64,000 bases of DNA from Schaalia sp. 19OD2882. Lineage in GTDB: Bacteria > Actinomycetota > Actinomycetes > Actinomycetales > Actinomycetaceae. Below are positions 1 to 8,941 of the stretch, piece after piece (positions within the stretch are counted from its first letter, which is position 1; each line of letters begins with the position of its first letter). The DNA lies in the NCBI RefSeq assembly GCF_018986735.1, contig NZ_CP065521.1:1984001-2048000 (forward strand), in the 5' to 3' direction. The notes under the pieces were generated by a model. That model saw nothing but the letters and a program-made list of their open reading frames with translations. It was not told the DNA's origin and did not search any database. Position numbers and translations under genes: made by a program.

Positions 1-626
1 TCGGCCAGGTTGCGGGTGCCCGTGTGGCACAAGGTGACGGTGGCGTTGACCGCACGGCGCGTGAGCAGCAGCCCGATGGAGCGGCCCACGGTCACTCCAC
101 GTCCGATGACGCACACGTCCGCACCGGCAAGGTCGATCCCGTGGCGCTCCACGAGCTCGATGACCGCGCGCGGGGTGCACGGCAGGGGCGAGTCGATGTC
201 CTCCGCGCCGCGCAGGACCAGGCGCCCGAGGTTCGTCGGGTGCAGGCCGTCGGCGTCCTTGGCCGGGTCGATGCGCTCGAGCACCGCATTGGTGTCGATG
301 CCGCGAGGCAGGGGCAGTTGGACGATGTAGCCGGTGCAGGCGGGGTCGGCGTTCAGGCGGTCGATGGCCGACTCGACGTCGGCCTGGCCGGCCCGGGCAG
401 GCAGGTCGACGCGGATGGACTCGATGCCGACCTCCGCACAGTCCCTGTGCTTTCCGGCCACGTAGGCCATGGAGCCGGGATCCTCGCCCACGAGGATCGT
501 GCCGAGTCCCGGCACGATCCCCCGTTCACGCAGGGCGGCCACACGTTGGGCCAGTTCGGCCTTGATGGCCGCAGCCGTCGCCTTGCCGTCGAGGACCTTG
601 GCGGGTCCGTTCCACGGGGCGCGCAT
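1..626 (-). CDS. folD: Bifunctional methylenetetrahydrofolate dehydrogenase/cyclohydrolase FolD (3' end outside window)
   Basis: Interconverts 5,10-methylene-THF and 10-formyl-THF using NADP in the cytosolic one-carbon pool. About 208 N-terminal residues are visible of a usual ~290, so the end of the Rossmann domain lies beyond the window. Family signatures seen are [10 protein letters not shown] (the Y-x-x-x-K active-site pair), [28 protein letters not shown] and the nucleotide-binding [13 protein letters not shown]. The ATG at 626 overlaps the glyA TGA by one base (TGATG), so the two genes are probably translationally coupled. Both make or use methylene-THF. The call is secure; truncation is only by the window edge. 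Confidence 0.96.
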   Translation of the reverse strand, partial: MRAPWNGPAKVLDGKATAAAIKAELAQRVAALRERGIVPGLGTILVGEDPGSMAYVAGKHRDCAEVGIESIRVDLPARAGQADVESAIDRLNADPACTGYIVQLPLPRGIDTNAVLERIDPAKDADGLHPTNLGRLVLRGAEDIDSPLPCTPRAVIELVERHGIDLAGADVCVIGRGVTVGRSIGLLLTRRAVNATVTLCHTGTRNLA

Positions 627-1912
627 CAGTCGAGCCCGACGTAGAGGGGGTGCCTGTCGGTCAGGGCGGCCACGCGTGTGCGCAGTGCCTCGACCTCGAC
701 AGGGGCGCCGGAGGCCCCCTGGACGAGGGCGGTGACGATGATGTCGGCGACCTCGGCGAAATCGGCCGCGTCGAAGCCGCGGGTGGCCAGGGCCGGGGTG
801 CCGATGCGCAGGCCGGAGGTGCGCATGGGGGGACGCGGGTCGAAGGGGACCGCATTGCGGTTGACGGTGATGCCGACCTCGTGCAGCAGGTCCTCGGCGT
901 CACGCCCGTCGATCTGCGACTTCACGAGATCCACGAGGACCAGGTGGACGTCGGTGCCTCCTGAGACCAAGGAGATCCCGGCATTGACGGCGTCGGGCGC
1001 CCCCAGGCGTTCGGCGAGCAGTTGCGCCCCTTCGAGGGTGCGCCGCTGACGGTCCTTGAACTCCTCGGTCTGGGCGACCTTCATGGCGATGGCCTTGGCG
1101 GCGATCACGTGCATGAGGGGGCCGCCCTGCTGGCCCGGGAAGACGGCGGAGTTGATCTTCTTTCCCCACTGCCGGCCGCGTGAGGACAGGATCATGCCTG
1201 AGCGGGGTCCGCCGATGGTCTTGTGGACCGTGGTCGTCGTGACGTCCGCGAAGGGCACGGGGTTGGGGTGCAGACCCGCGGCGACGAGGCCGGCGAAGTG
1301 CGCCATGTCGACCCACAGGTGGGCTCCGACCTCGTCGGCGATGTCCCGGAAGGCCTGGAAGTCGAGGTGGCGCGGGTAGGCGGACCATCCGGCGATGATG
1401 ACCCTGGGACGCTCCTGCAGGGCGATGCGGCGGACCTCGTCCATCTCGATGCGGCCGCTCTCACGGGAGACCCCGTAGGCCACGGCCCGGTAGTTCTTGC
1501 CGGAGAAGTTGATCCTCATGCCGTGGGTGAGGTGCCCGCCGTGGGCCAGATCGAGGCCGAGGATCGTGTCGCCCACCTCGGCCATGGCCATGAGGGCGGC
1601 GGCATTGGCCTGGGCGCCTGCGTGGGGTTGGACATTGGCGTAGTCGCCGCCGAAGACGTCGAGGGCGCGGGCGATCGCCAGCGATTCGGCGACGTCGACG
1701 GCCTCGCAGCCCCCGTAGTAGCGGCGTCCGGGGTATCCCTCGGCGTACTTGTTGGTCAGGACCGACCCCTGCGCCTCCAGGACCGCGCGGGGAACGAAGT
1801 TCTCCGAGGCGATCATCTCCAAGGTGGTGCGCTGGCGCTGGAGTTCGGCGTCGAGGACGGCGCGGATCTCCGGATCGAGTTCGGCCAGGGACATGTCGTT
1901 GAGGGAAGGCAT
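626..1912 (-). CDS. glyA: Serine hydroxymethyltransferase GlyA
   Basis: PLP enzyme that converts serine and THF to glycine and methylene-THF. The product has 428 residues, the usual length. It shows the N-terminal EMIASENF motif, [11 protein letters not shown], the PLP-phosphate region with PHAGAQAN, and the Schiff-base lysine in [15 protein letters not shown]. The ATG at 1912 is preceded by an AGGAG about 7 bases upstream. An in-frame extension to 2017 would translate the riboswitch, so it is rejected. It is first gene of a glyA-folD operon whose leader carries a ZTP/pfl riboswitch, which fits control by a purine-pathway one-carbon signal. Confidence 0.97.
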   Translation of the reverse strand: MPSLNDMSLAELDPEIRAVLDAELQRQRTTLEMIASENFVPRAVLEAQGSVLTNKYAEGYPGRRYYGGCEAVDVAESLAIARALDVFGGDYANVQPHAGAQANAAALMAMAEVGDTILGLDLAHGGHLTHGMRINFSGKNYRAVAYGVSRESGRIEMDEVRRIALQERPRVIIAGWSAYPRHLDFQAFRDIADEVGAHLWVDMAHFAGLVAAGLHPNPVPFADVTTTTVHKTIGGPRSGMILSSRGRQWGKKINSAVFPGQQGGPLMHVIAAKAIAMKVAQTEEFKDRQRRTLEGAQLLAERLGAPDAVNAGISLVSGGTDVHLVLVDLVKSQIDGRDAEDLLHEVGITVNRNAVPFDPRPPMRTSGLRIGTPALATRGFDAADFAEVADIIVTALVQGASGAPVEVEALRTRVAALTDRHPLYVGLD

Positions 1913-2150
1913 GGGTTCTCCTGATCTGGTTCCAGTCTCACCTCGGGGACCCAGGCGGGCGGCCCCCGCGGCCTGTCGGATCGCTCCCCGGTGGTCACCC
2001 ACCTGTGCGCCAGTCACGACCGGGGGTCAGCATATCGCGCACAATTGAGCGGCGACTGACATGACCATTCGATTACCGGGTATCATGTTTCGGTTCATTG
2101 ACGTGGGAGCATTGTCCCGACGTCCGCACCATCAGCACAGAGAACGACGG
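1913..2150. other. Divergent intergenic region, glyA / glycan locus
   Basis: It holds the riboswitch above on the minus strand. Beyond the riboswitch is a possible minus-strand -10 (TATGCT, on the plus strand agcata near 2030-2035) without a clear -35. No coding potential is convincing here. A short in-frame extension of the plus-strand transferase to 2061 has no ribosome-binding site. Confidence 0.5.
1940..2030 (-). promoter_or_regulatory. Probable ZTP (pfl) riboswitch in the glyA-folD leader
   Basis: Read on the minus strand, the leader contains GGTCGTGACTGGCG near 2024-2011, CCACCGGGGAGCG in the middle, and CCGCCTGGGTC near 1958-1948. These are the conserved blocks of the pfl RNA (GACUGGCG, GGGAGCG and a 3' CCGCCUGGGC that pairs in a pseudoknot). 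Known pfl riboswitches sense ZTP/ZMP, which accumulates when 10-formyl-THF is short, and commonly sit upstream of glyA and folD. The match in sequence, order and downstream genes is good. The folding was done by eye only. Confidence 0.8.
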
Positions 2151-3638
2151 ATGACATTTCATCTACCAATTCCGGGCCCGCACCACGCCTCTCGGCGCGG
2201 TGTCGCGCGCGCTCGACGTCGCTCCGTGCACCCCGATGCGGCAACGAACCTCCTGGTCCTGGCCGACTCCCTCGCAGTGGCACTGGTGAGCTCACTGCTG
2301 GTGACCCTCCCCCTGGGCGGGGCACTGTGGAACCTCTGGGACGCGCTCCTGGGCACCTTGCTGGCCGTGGGAATCTGGGCACTGGGCTTCCTCTTGACCG
2401 GAGTCTTCTCCCACCGTCACGGCCTGCGCGCCCGCAGGCAGCCCCGGCGTTTCGCCGCCCTCGCCCTGGTCGGTTTCACGGGACTGACGCTGGCCGAGTC
2501 CTGGACCTCGCTCCCCCTGCCCTCACCGCTGCTGGCCGGCCTCATCCTGCCCGCCCTGGTCGCCCTCATGCACGAGTTGCACTCCCGTGTGCGCACCCGC
2601 TCCCGTGACCGCTCCTCCACGGCGCTGCTCCTGGCCCCCCGAAGCTCCGCGGTGCCCCTCGAGGAACTTCTCGTGCGCCACAGCTCGCGCCTGGGCCTGC
2701 ACATCGGGGGCCTCATGGAGTGGGACGACCACGTGCCGCTGAGCACGACGGTCCTGGCGGACCGACTCGACCAGATCGTGCCCGCCATGGAGGACTGCGG
2801 GGCAGGAGTCCTGCTGCTCACCTCCGGCTCGGCGACGGACCTCACCGACCTGCAGAATCTGCGCTGGTGCCTGGAGGACGCCGGAATGTCCATGGCGGTG
2901 GTCCTCGAACCCACGTGCCTGGGCCCGCAACTCCTGACGATCACCTCGGCTCCGGGTGTGGCCCTCATGCGGGCCGAGACACGCCAGTACTCTCCCCTGG
3001 AGGCCGTCGTCCACCGCCTCTTCGACCTGGTGGCCTCCACGCTGCTGCTCATGGCCCTGGCCCCCCTCTTCGCCGTCCTCTTCGTCCTGGTGCGCCGCGA
3101 GGACGGCGGCCCCGCCTTCTTCCTCCAGCAGCGGGTGGGGCGCCACCGGCAACTCTTCCCCATGGTGAAGTTCCGCACGATGACGGTGGACGCGGAAGCG
3201 CGCCTGGCCGAATTGCGTGAACAGGAGCGCGCGATGCGGGCGGCCGACGGCCACGGAGATGACGACGACCCGGACACGGGGGTGCTCTTCAAACTCAAGG
3301 ACGACCCGCGCATCACGCGGGTGGGCCGTTTCCTGCGTCGCACGAGTCTGGACGAGTTGCCGCAGTTGTTCAACGTGTGGTGCGGCCACATGTCGCTGGT
3401 GGGTCCGCGCCCTCCCCTGCCCCACGAGGTCGAGCAGTACGAGCCGCGCGTCATGCGCAAGTTCAACGTGCGTCCGGGTATGACGGGCCTGTGGCAGGTC
3501 TCGGGCCGATCGAATCTTCCGTGGACGGAGTCGGTGCGTCTGGACCTGCACTACGTGGAGAACCGGAGCTTCCTCTTCGACATGAGGATCCTGCTGCGCA
3601 CGGTGGCCGCAGTGCTGCGCCAAGAGGGGGCCTACTGA
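2151..3638 (+). CDS. Exopolysaccharide initiating sugar-phosphate (polyprenyl-phosphate) transferase
   Basis: Membrane enzyme expected to move a hexose-1-phosphate from a UDP-sugar to undecaprenyl phosphate, the first step of repeat-unit assembly. The 495 residues begin with hydrophobic segments (about 33-52, 62-86 and one near 120-145). A further segment (FDLVASTLLLMALAPLFAVL) is followed by the catalytic domain of the WbaP/CpsE (bac_transf) family. Visible there are VKFRTM, DPRITRVGRFLRRTSLDELP, GHMSLVGPRPPLP, the VRPGMTGLWQVSGRSNL block and a C-terminal YVENRSFLFDMRILLRT. ATG 2151 is chosen over 2061 because the extension is low-complexity. The 3' end overlaps the convergent gene by 7 bp. 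The donor sugar cannot be read from sequence. Confidence 0.92.
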   Translation: MTFHLPIPGPHHASRRGVARARRRSVHPDAATNLLVLADSLAVALVSSLLVTLPLGGALWNLWDALLGTLLAVGIWALGFLLTGVFSHRHGLRARRQPRRFAALALVGFTGLTLAESWTSLPLPSPLLAGLILPALVALMHELHSRVRTRSRDRSSTALLLAPRSSAVPLEELLVRHSSRLGLHIGGLMEWDDHVPLSTTVLADRLDQIVPAMEDCGAGVLLLTSGSATDLTDLQNLRWCLEDAGMSMAVVLEPTCLGPQLLTITSAPGVALMRAETRQYSPLEAVVHRLFDLVASTLLLMALAPLFAVLFVLVRREDGGPAFFLQQRVGRHRQLFPMVKFRTMTVDAEARLAELREQERAMRAADGHGDDDDPDTGVLFKLKDDPRITRVGRFLRRTSLDELPQLFNVWCGHMSLVGPRPPLPHEVEQYEPRVMRKFNVRPGMTGLWQVSGRSNLPWTESVRLDLHYVENRSFLFDMRILLRTVAAVLRQEGAY

Positions 3639-4360
3639 GGCTTCGCGTCACCTGTGGTGAGGCACACCCCCCACTCCTGGACACTGCCCAGCGCCTTCAG
3701 ACGCCGGAGCAGGACGGGAGCGGCCAGAAGGAAACGAAGGGCGTCAACCGTGTAACGCCCGATGAGACGCCGCGGCTCGTGGGCGATCCTCCACGCCCAC
3801 CCCAGACGCAGGGCATGGACCCACGCGGGGAAGTAGTCGTCGGCGGCCGCCGCGTACTGGTCGATCCAGCCACCCGCGGTGCACACGGCGGCCCCGGGAA
3901 GGGCAGTGGAGATCTCGTGGGCGACCGCGTCCTGCAGGCCGGCACCAAGACCCACGACGACCAGCGTCGGGTCGAAGTCGACCAAGGGGGTCATGTCGGC
4001 GCGCAGGGCGCGCAGTTCCCCGAATCCGTCCACGGCGAGGACCTCACGCGGTGCCAGGCGCCGCGCGGCCCGCGCGGCGACGCCCGGTGCGGCGCCGACA
4101 AGTGCCACACGGTCAACGCCATCGAGGACCGCCGGAAGGACCAGATCCGCCGACGAGCGTTTGACCGTGGCCCCGGAGGCGGCCAGGAGCATCTGCAAAA
4201 GGGTGCCGTCGATGCCGATGAGATCGAGGCGGGAAAGGGCCTGCCAGTCGGCGTTGAGCAGCGACCAGTGGTTGAGCCAGGTGGTCGTGGTCCCAGGGCG
4301 CGAGACGAGAGCAGCCATCCCCCCGTAGGGGGACGGCTGCTCGGGGCCGGTGTCGGGCAC
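3632..4360 (-). CDS. WecG/TagA/CpsF-family glycosyltransferase (GT26)
   Basis: Family members transfer a HexNAc or ManNAcA residue onto an undecaprenyl-linked sugar, usually as the second sugar of the repeat unit. The 242-residue product shows the N-terminal N-x-D-W/G-type segment (LLNADWQALSRLDLIGIDG), VVVGLGAGLQD, AGGWIDQYA and the diagnostic LGWAWRIAHEPRRLIGRY. The GTG at 4360 lies 5 bp after the preceding gene's stop. An ATG at 4318 is an alternative start and would remove 14 residues that contribute little to the fold. It probably acts directly after the initiating transferase at 2151. Confidence 0.85.
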   Translation of the reverse strand: MPDTGPEQPSPYGGMAALVSRPGTTTTWLNHWSLLNADWQALSRLDLIGIDGTLLQMLLAASGATVKRSSADLVLPAVLDGVDRVALVGAAPGVAARAARRLAPREVLAVDGFGELRALRADMTPLVDFDPTLVVVGLGAGLQDAVAHEISTALPGAAVCTAGGWIDQYAAAADDYFPAWVHALRLGWAWRIAHEPRRLIGRYTVDALRFLLAAPVLLRRLKALGSVQEWGVCLTTGDAKPQ

Positions 4361-4365
4361 GGCCG

Positions 4366-7260
4366 TCAGCGGCCCTCGTCCGCCAGGGTCGCCCGGAAGG
4401 TCAGGGAGCGGCTGCGGGACCAGTTGACGTGGGTGTCGACACTCACGTGGTTGACCCCCTTGACCAGTACTTCGGCGGGCACGTGGACCACCGTCGGTTC
4501 GGAGACGGCGTTGTGGGTGCTGATCGCCTCGTGGGCGCGGGTCCAGTGTCCCACCGCTCCAGGAGCCATGCGGGTGCGGGAGACCTCGACCCCGTTGATG
4601 CGCACCACTGCCCCGTCGTCCGCCACGTACTTGAGGACGAGGTCGCCCAGGGCGGCCGGGTCCTCCACCGTGAACTGGGTGCGGAAGTAGGCGGTGACGG
4701 GGCGGGATGCGTCAGGCGGGGTGAGGACCGTGCGCAGATCCGAGTCGCCGTATCCCAAGGGCGCCTGACCCGTCTTCCAGGTGGAGAGGTCGGCGTCGGG
4801 GGCGAACCACTTCGCACCCGGGTCCTCCGCCTGGTAGAGGTAGCTCCACTGCGCGTCCTCGCCGATCAGCGCGCCGTCCTTGGGCTCGGGGGCGGGCTTG
4901 GGCGACGGGTTCGGTTCGGGGCGCGGGTCGGGCTTGGGAGCCGGCTTGGGCGCAGGCGCCGAGTCCTTGCCGGGCACGGCCACGGGGCTGGAGGCGGAGA
5001 TGTTGCCCTCGGAGTCCACGGCACGAACGAAGTAGCGGTTCTCGCCCCCGGCGGGAACCTTGACGGAAGCACTTCGGGTCGACGCCACGACACGGTCGTC
5101 GCGCAGGACCTGGTAGGTGGAGGCGCCCTCGACGCCGGACCAGGACAGGGCAACGGTGGACTTGTCGGAGGACAGTGCGGCCTTCAGACCCCCCGGAGTG
5201 GCGGGCGCCACGCGGTCACGGGCCGGGTAGCGCACGAAACCGCTGTTCCACTGGTTGCGTCCGCTGACCGTGCGAGAGGCGGTGAAGTCGCCGCCGAGCC
5301 ACAGGGTGCCGTCATTCGACATGCCGGATCCCCAGGCGCCGGAGCCCTTGCCACGCAACAGGTAGGGGGTCCATTCGTGGATCGCACCGGTGGCGGCGTC
5401 AACGGCGAACACGCCTTGGACGCGCACGGAACGGGTCCATGTGCGGCCCGGGTCGCTCCACCGGTAGGCGCCGTCGTAGGCGCGGGAGAAGCAGTGGCAG
5501 CCGCCGTAGACGGTGACTCCGTCGGTGGTGGTGGTCTGCAGGTCACCGCCCAGGGTCGTGGTGATGACGCCGGACAGGCGCTCCATGCTCGTGGGGTCGT
5601 ATCCGAAGAGCGAGTGCTCCGAGCCGCCGATGTAGGCACGAGGGCCGGAGTCGATGACGGTCTGCTGGTAGTTGCGTCGCGTGTCCGTCGAGCCGACGAA
5701 ACGGAAATCGGTGGCCGGCTCGGCGCCCGGGGCAGTGCGCAGCACGGTGGCCTTGTTCGCTTCGAAGCGTCCGCCACCCGAGGTGGTGAAGTATCCGGCC
5801 GCGTAGAAGCGGTCCTTCTCGCCGGTGGCGTCCAGGTCCATGAGGGAGCCGTTGAATTCGGGGTTCCACGAACGGTCGGGTGTGCCGTCCAGGCCGACGC
5901 GGCCCGCGCTGCGGGCATAGACCTGGGCCTTGCCGGGGCGCTGCAGGTGAGTGAAGTAGCCGCCGATGTAGATGCGGTCGCCGTCCACGTCCAGTGCGCG
6001 CACGGACACCGAGCCCTTCGCGGACTTCAGGCGGTTGAGGACCTGCAGGTCCCAGGACTCGTCGACGGCTCCGGTGGTGGGGTCCAGGACGACCGTACCG
6101 GCATGGGCGGAGCCGTTGACCGTGCGGAACTCGCCGCCCACCAGCAGTCGCCCGTCGGGCAGAGCCGCCAGGGCCTTGACCTGGCCGTCGACGGTGACCG
6201 CGAAGTCAGGGCGAAGCTCTCCGCTGGCGACGTCGAATGCGGCCACACCCGTGCGGGCGATCGGGGCGGCGCCGGAGCCACGCTGGACCCCTGTGAAGTT
6301 GCCTCCGACGTACATGGTCTGGCCGATCTGGACGAAGGCCTGCGCAAGGGAGTTGCCTTCGGAGGTGCGGCCGTTGAGGTTGCCGACCACGCCCCACGGG
6401 GTCGCCGCAGCCAGGTCGGAGACAGTGGCGGGCACGAGTTTCTCGCCGGTGCCGGAGTCGTCGATGCGCTGGAAGCCTTCGGTGGAGGTCAGGCGGGGAC
6501 GCACATAGACCTCGGAGTAGGGCAGGGCACCGGAGTTCTGACGCCAGATGTAGGAGTTGGCGGAGGTCGAACCCGCCTTGACCGCCGGCCCGAAGGCAAA
6601 GCCCGTGCGGTACTCCTTGTTCGAGTACATGGAGATGTCCAGGCCCGCAACGCCGGTGTCACCGACGCGGGAGACGAAGTGGGGGGCTTGCTGCCATGAC
6701 CCGCCGTCGAAGCGGATGCGCCCATCGGTGTAGGTGTGGAAGAACCACTCGAAGGCGTTGAGATGGGTGAAGGCGATGTCGACCTTCTGCCAGGAACGGC
6801 CGTTCTCGTCGGTGGCTCGCAGGATGCGCACGCCGTCCTCGAGGTCCTTGACGGGTGTGCCGCCGATCAGTTCGTTGACGGTCTTCTCCGAGTACTGGGC
6901 GGCGGCGAAGGCCTTGGGTGAACGCTCGCGCGTGCGCAGGGAGGCGGTGTCGCCCTGGCCTCGCGAGTACGACTCCCAGTACTCACGCCCTCGTCCGATG
7001 AGGACCCAGCCGCCACCGTCGGTGCTCTGGTCGCAGAAGAACTGCGCGGGGGCGTCCATCTGGGGGGTCAGCAGCCAGTATGTGCCGTCCGGAGCGTCCG
7101 GCCGGTTCTGCTTGATCTCCCAGCAGGAGGCGGCTGCTGCCTGTGCCGAGGAGCCGTCCCGGGCCTGGTCGGCCAGGGCGACGGACTGGATGTTGACGAC
7201 TGATGCGAGTGCGACGAGCACTGCGGCACCGAACCCCGCGAGGGCGCGGCGGATGGACAT
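4366..7260 (-). CDS. Large secreted protein: fibrinogen-like N-terminus, beta-propeller-like repeats, FN3 domain, jelly-roll-like C-terminus
   Basis: A 964-residue exported protein of unknown role inside the glycan locus. After a signal peptide (MSIRRALAG... cut near VALA), residues ~41-250 start with CWEIKQ and contain DGTYWLL, FFCDQSTDGGGWVLIGRG, the hallmark of fibrinogen-related domains. Residues ~290-680 carry repeated blades of the type MYVGGNFTGV, LLVGGEFRTV, IYIGGYFTHL and LWLGGDFTAS. An FN3 domain follows (~686-762), then a Pro/Lys-rich linker (PAPKPAPKPDPRPEPNPSPK) and a C-terminal module with YVADDGAVVRINGVEV. No sortase motif or C-terminal helix is present, so it is probably released or held non-covalently, perhaps to the polysaccharide. 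ATG 7260 has a GTGGGG site. Confidence 0.8.
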   Translation of the reverse strand: MSIRRALAGFGAAVLVALASVVNIQSVALADQARDGSSAQAAAASCWEIKQNRPDAPDGTYWLLTPQMDAPAQFFCDQSTDGGGWVLIGRGREYWESYSRGQGDTASLRTRERSPKAFAAAQYSEKTVNELIGGTPVKDLEDGVRILRATDENGRSWQKVDIAFTHLNAFEWFFHTYTDGRIRFDGGSWQQAPHFVSRVGDTGVAGLDISMYSNKEYRTGFAFGPAVKAGSTSANSYIWRQNSGALPYSEVYVRPRLTSTEGFQRIDDSGTGEKLVPATVSDLAAATPWGVVGNLNGRTSEGNSLAQAFVQIGQTMYVGGNFTGVQRGSGAAPIARTGVAAFDVASGELRPDFAVTVDGQVKALAALPDGRLLVGGEFRTVNGSAHAGTVVLDPTTGAVDESWDLQVLNRLKSAKGSVSVRALDVDGDRIYIGGYFTHLQRPGKAQVYARSAGRVGLDGTPDRSWNPEFNGSLMDLDATGEKDRFYAAGYFTTSGGGRFEANKATVLRTAPGAEPATDFRFVGSTDTRRNYQQTVIDSGPRAYIGGSEHSLFGYDPTSMERLSGVITTTLGGDLQTTTTDGVTVYGGCHCFSRAYDGAYRWSDPGRTWTRSVRVQGVFAVDAATGAIHEWTPYLLRGKGSGAWGSGMSNDGTLWLGGDFTASRTVSGRNQWNSGFVRYPARDRVAPATPGGLKAALSSDKSTVALSWSGVEGASTYQVLRDDRVVASTRSASVKVPAGGENRYFVRAVDSEGNISASSPVAVPGKDSAPAPKPAPKPDPRPEPNPSPKPAPEPKDGALIGEDAQWSYLYQAEDPGAKWFAPDADLSTWKTGQAPLGYGDSDLRTVLTPPDASRPVTAYFRTQFTVEDPAALGDLVLKYVADDGAVVRINGVEVSRTRMAPGAVGHWTRAHEAISTHNAVSEPTVVHVPAEVLVKGVNHVSVDTHVNWSRSRSLTFRATLADEGR

Positions 7261-7365
7261 GTGAACCCCACTGCGTGTTGATGACGGCCGACAGTTTGTC
7301 GACATGCAATGGTGTCACACTTGAACCCCAGTTCCTGCACATTCGCGGTATGCATTTGTGTGCAA

Positions 7366-8871
7366 TCATGAACGTTTGTCGAGTATCCCTTGGAGTTTCA
7401 AGGGCCCGCGCCACACGATGCAGGCGGCCCCGAAGCACAGAAGTGACAAGACACACGAAATGGCCAGGGCCCACAGGCTCTGACCCCACCAGGTCAGGAC
7501 CAGTGCCGCAGGTACACCGACACTGACCAGGACCACCCCCAGCGGGACCAGGTACTGGGCGAATCCCAGCCGCACCCCGAGCAGGTGACGCACCTGCACC
7601 GAGGCCAGGACCGCATCGACGACCATGCACAGCGCCCAACTGGCCGCCGCCCCGACGATCCCCGCCCACGGCACCAGGACCAGGTTGCCCACGACATTGA
7701 GGACGAGCACGACGACCTTGTTCCACGCGGCCCATCCGCTGTGCCCGCTCATGATGAGCAGCGTGTGGATGTTGCCTGCCAGGAAGGTCGTGCACGCGCC
7801 CACGGACAGGACGACGACCACCGGGGCGCCCTGGCCGAAACCCTCCCCGAGAACCGTCATGAGAGTCGGCGAGTACACGGCCATGAGGACGTAGATCGGG
7901 GAGGCGAAGAGGACCAGCCACGTGGTGGCCGTGGCGTGGAGGTCACGCAGTTCCTCCAGGCGCCTCTCCTTGACCAGGGCGGACAGCTTGGGCGAGACGA
8001 CGATCCGCAGGGCCGAGTCGACGAGCATGCCCGCCTGGATGAATCGGCTGGCTCCCCCGTAGATGCCGGCCGCCCCGTCACCGAGCAGCGTGCCGACCAG
8101 CAGCACGTCCAGCCACACGATCGCCTGTTCCAGGCCGGCGGCAAGGGTCCTGGGGGTGGCGAAGGCGAGAATCTCCCGCGTGCGCCGCCCCTGCGGCAAC
8201 AGCCTCCCGGGCGGGTCCGAGGGCCAGGCGCGGAGCTTGCGCGAGAGCAGCAGCAGTGCCACCGCCAGGACCAGGACCAGGGGTGCGGCCCACGCGAGCC
8301 CCACGATGACCAGTGACGAGGTGGCCAGCACCGCCAGGGCCACCGCCGGCGGCCGCAGCAGCGGCAGGGCGAGATTCTGGACGAGGACGTATTCGCGCAT
8401 CCCGCCCAGTGCCCGCAAGGCGGCTGTGGCGACGAGCAGCAGTGCCTGGGCCGGAAGGAACCAGGCGACGGCCCGGATGACGGCGACGAGGGTCTGCCCC
8501 TGGGCTGCCCACACGAGGGGCGCCAAGGCGATGAGGACGAGGGCGGCCGCGGTGCTGACCGAGACGGCCACGAGGGACATGAAGGTCAGGGTGCGGCGCA
8601 CCTCCCCCGGCTCGGAGGGGACCAGTCGCGGCAACAGGTAGATGACGGTGGAGTCCATGCCCACCTTCGACAGGGCCACGACCAGGGCGAAGACACCTGT
8701 GGCCTGCATGACGACGCCGGCCCCCTGGCTGCCGAGCATGCGGGTGAGCATGATCGTCAGGGCGAAACCGAGCACGGCGCTTCCTGCTGCGCCCACGAAG
8801 CCGAGGCTGCCGCCGCGGGCAAGCCATCCCCTGGTGGAACGGGGGGAGGCGGTGGAGGAACCCTCAGTCAT
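7366..8871 (-). CDS. Wzx-type lipid-linked oligosaccharide flippase (polysaccharide biosynthesis protein)
   Basis: A 501-residue, almost wholly hydrophobic protein with about 12-14 predicted membrane helices, in the MATE/MVF-like flippase superfamily. It starts with a loop-helix typical of the family (GSLGFVGAAGSAVLGFALTIMLTRMLG). The expected role is moving undecaprenyl-linked repeat units to the outer face of the membrane for the ligase/polymerase at 9501. ATG 8871 follows a GGGAGGACACGC ribosome-binding site. Transcription runs toward the fibrinogen-like gene after a 105-bp gap. The family call is confident; the substrate is inferred from context. Confidence 0.88.
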   Translation of the reverse strand: MTEGSSTASPRSTRGWLARGGSLGFVGAAGSAVLGFALTIMLTRMLGSQGAGVVMQATGVFALVVALSKVGMDSTVIYLLPRLVPSEPGEVRRTLTFMSLVAVSVSTAAALVLIALAPLVWAAQGQTLVAVIRAVAWFLPAQALLLVATAALRALGGMREYVLVQNLALPLLRPPAVALAVLATSSLVIVGLAWAAPLVLVLAVALLLLSRKLRAWPSDPPGRLLPQGRRTREILAFATPRTLAAGLEQAIVWLDVLLVGTLLGDGAAGIYGGASRFIQAGMLVDSALRIVVSPKLSALVKERRLEELRDLHATATTWLVLFASPIYVLMAVYSPTLMTVLGEGFGQGAPVVVVLSVGACTTFLAGNIHTLLIMSGHSGWAAWNKVVVLVLNVVGNLVLVPWAGIVGAAASWALCMVVDAVLASVQVRHLLGVRLGFAQYLVPLGVVLVSVGVPAALVLTWWGQSLWALAISCVLSLLCFGAACIVWRGPLKLQGILDKRS

Positions 8872-8887
8872 GCGTGTCCTCCCCTCG

Positions 8888-8926
8888 GTTGTACAGTTGT
8901 CCGTGATCCGTCCGCAATCCTAGAAC
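8888..8926. promoter_or_regulatory. Overlapping divergent promoters (flippase and small secreted protein)
   Basis: Plus strand: TTGTCC (8897-8902), 18 bp, TAGAAC (8921-8926). Its start point would lie only about 10 bases before the GTG at 8942. Minus strand: TTGCGG (8917-8912), 18 bp, TACAAC (8893-8888), reading to the flippase ATG at 8871. The two elements interleave, so RNA polymerase binding in one direction should exclude the other. Recognition is by eye only. Confidence 0.4.
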
Positions 8927-8941
8927 CACAGGTGGACCCCC

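Noticed and set aside
4429..6699. 756-codon open frame on the plus strand opposite the fibrinogen-like gene
   Set aside because: It lies wholly antisense to a gene with a signal peptide, ribosome-binding site and recognisable domains. Its product is low-complexity Gly/Val/Arg-rich, as expected from high-GC antisense frames.
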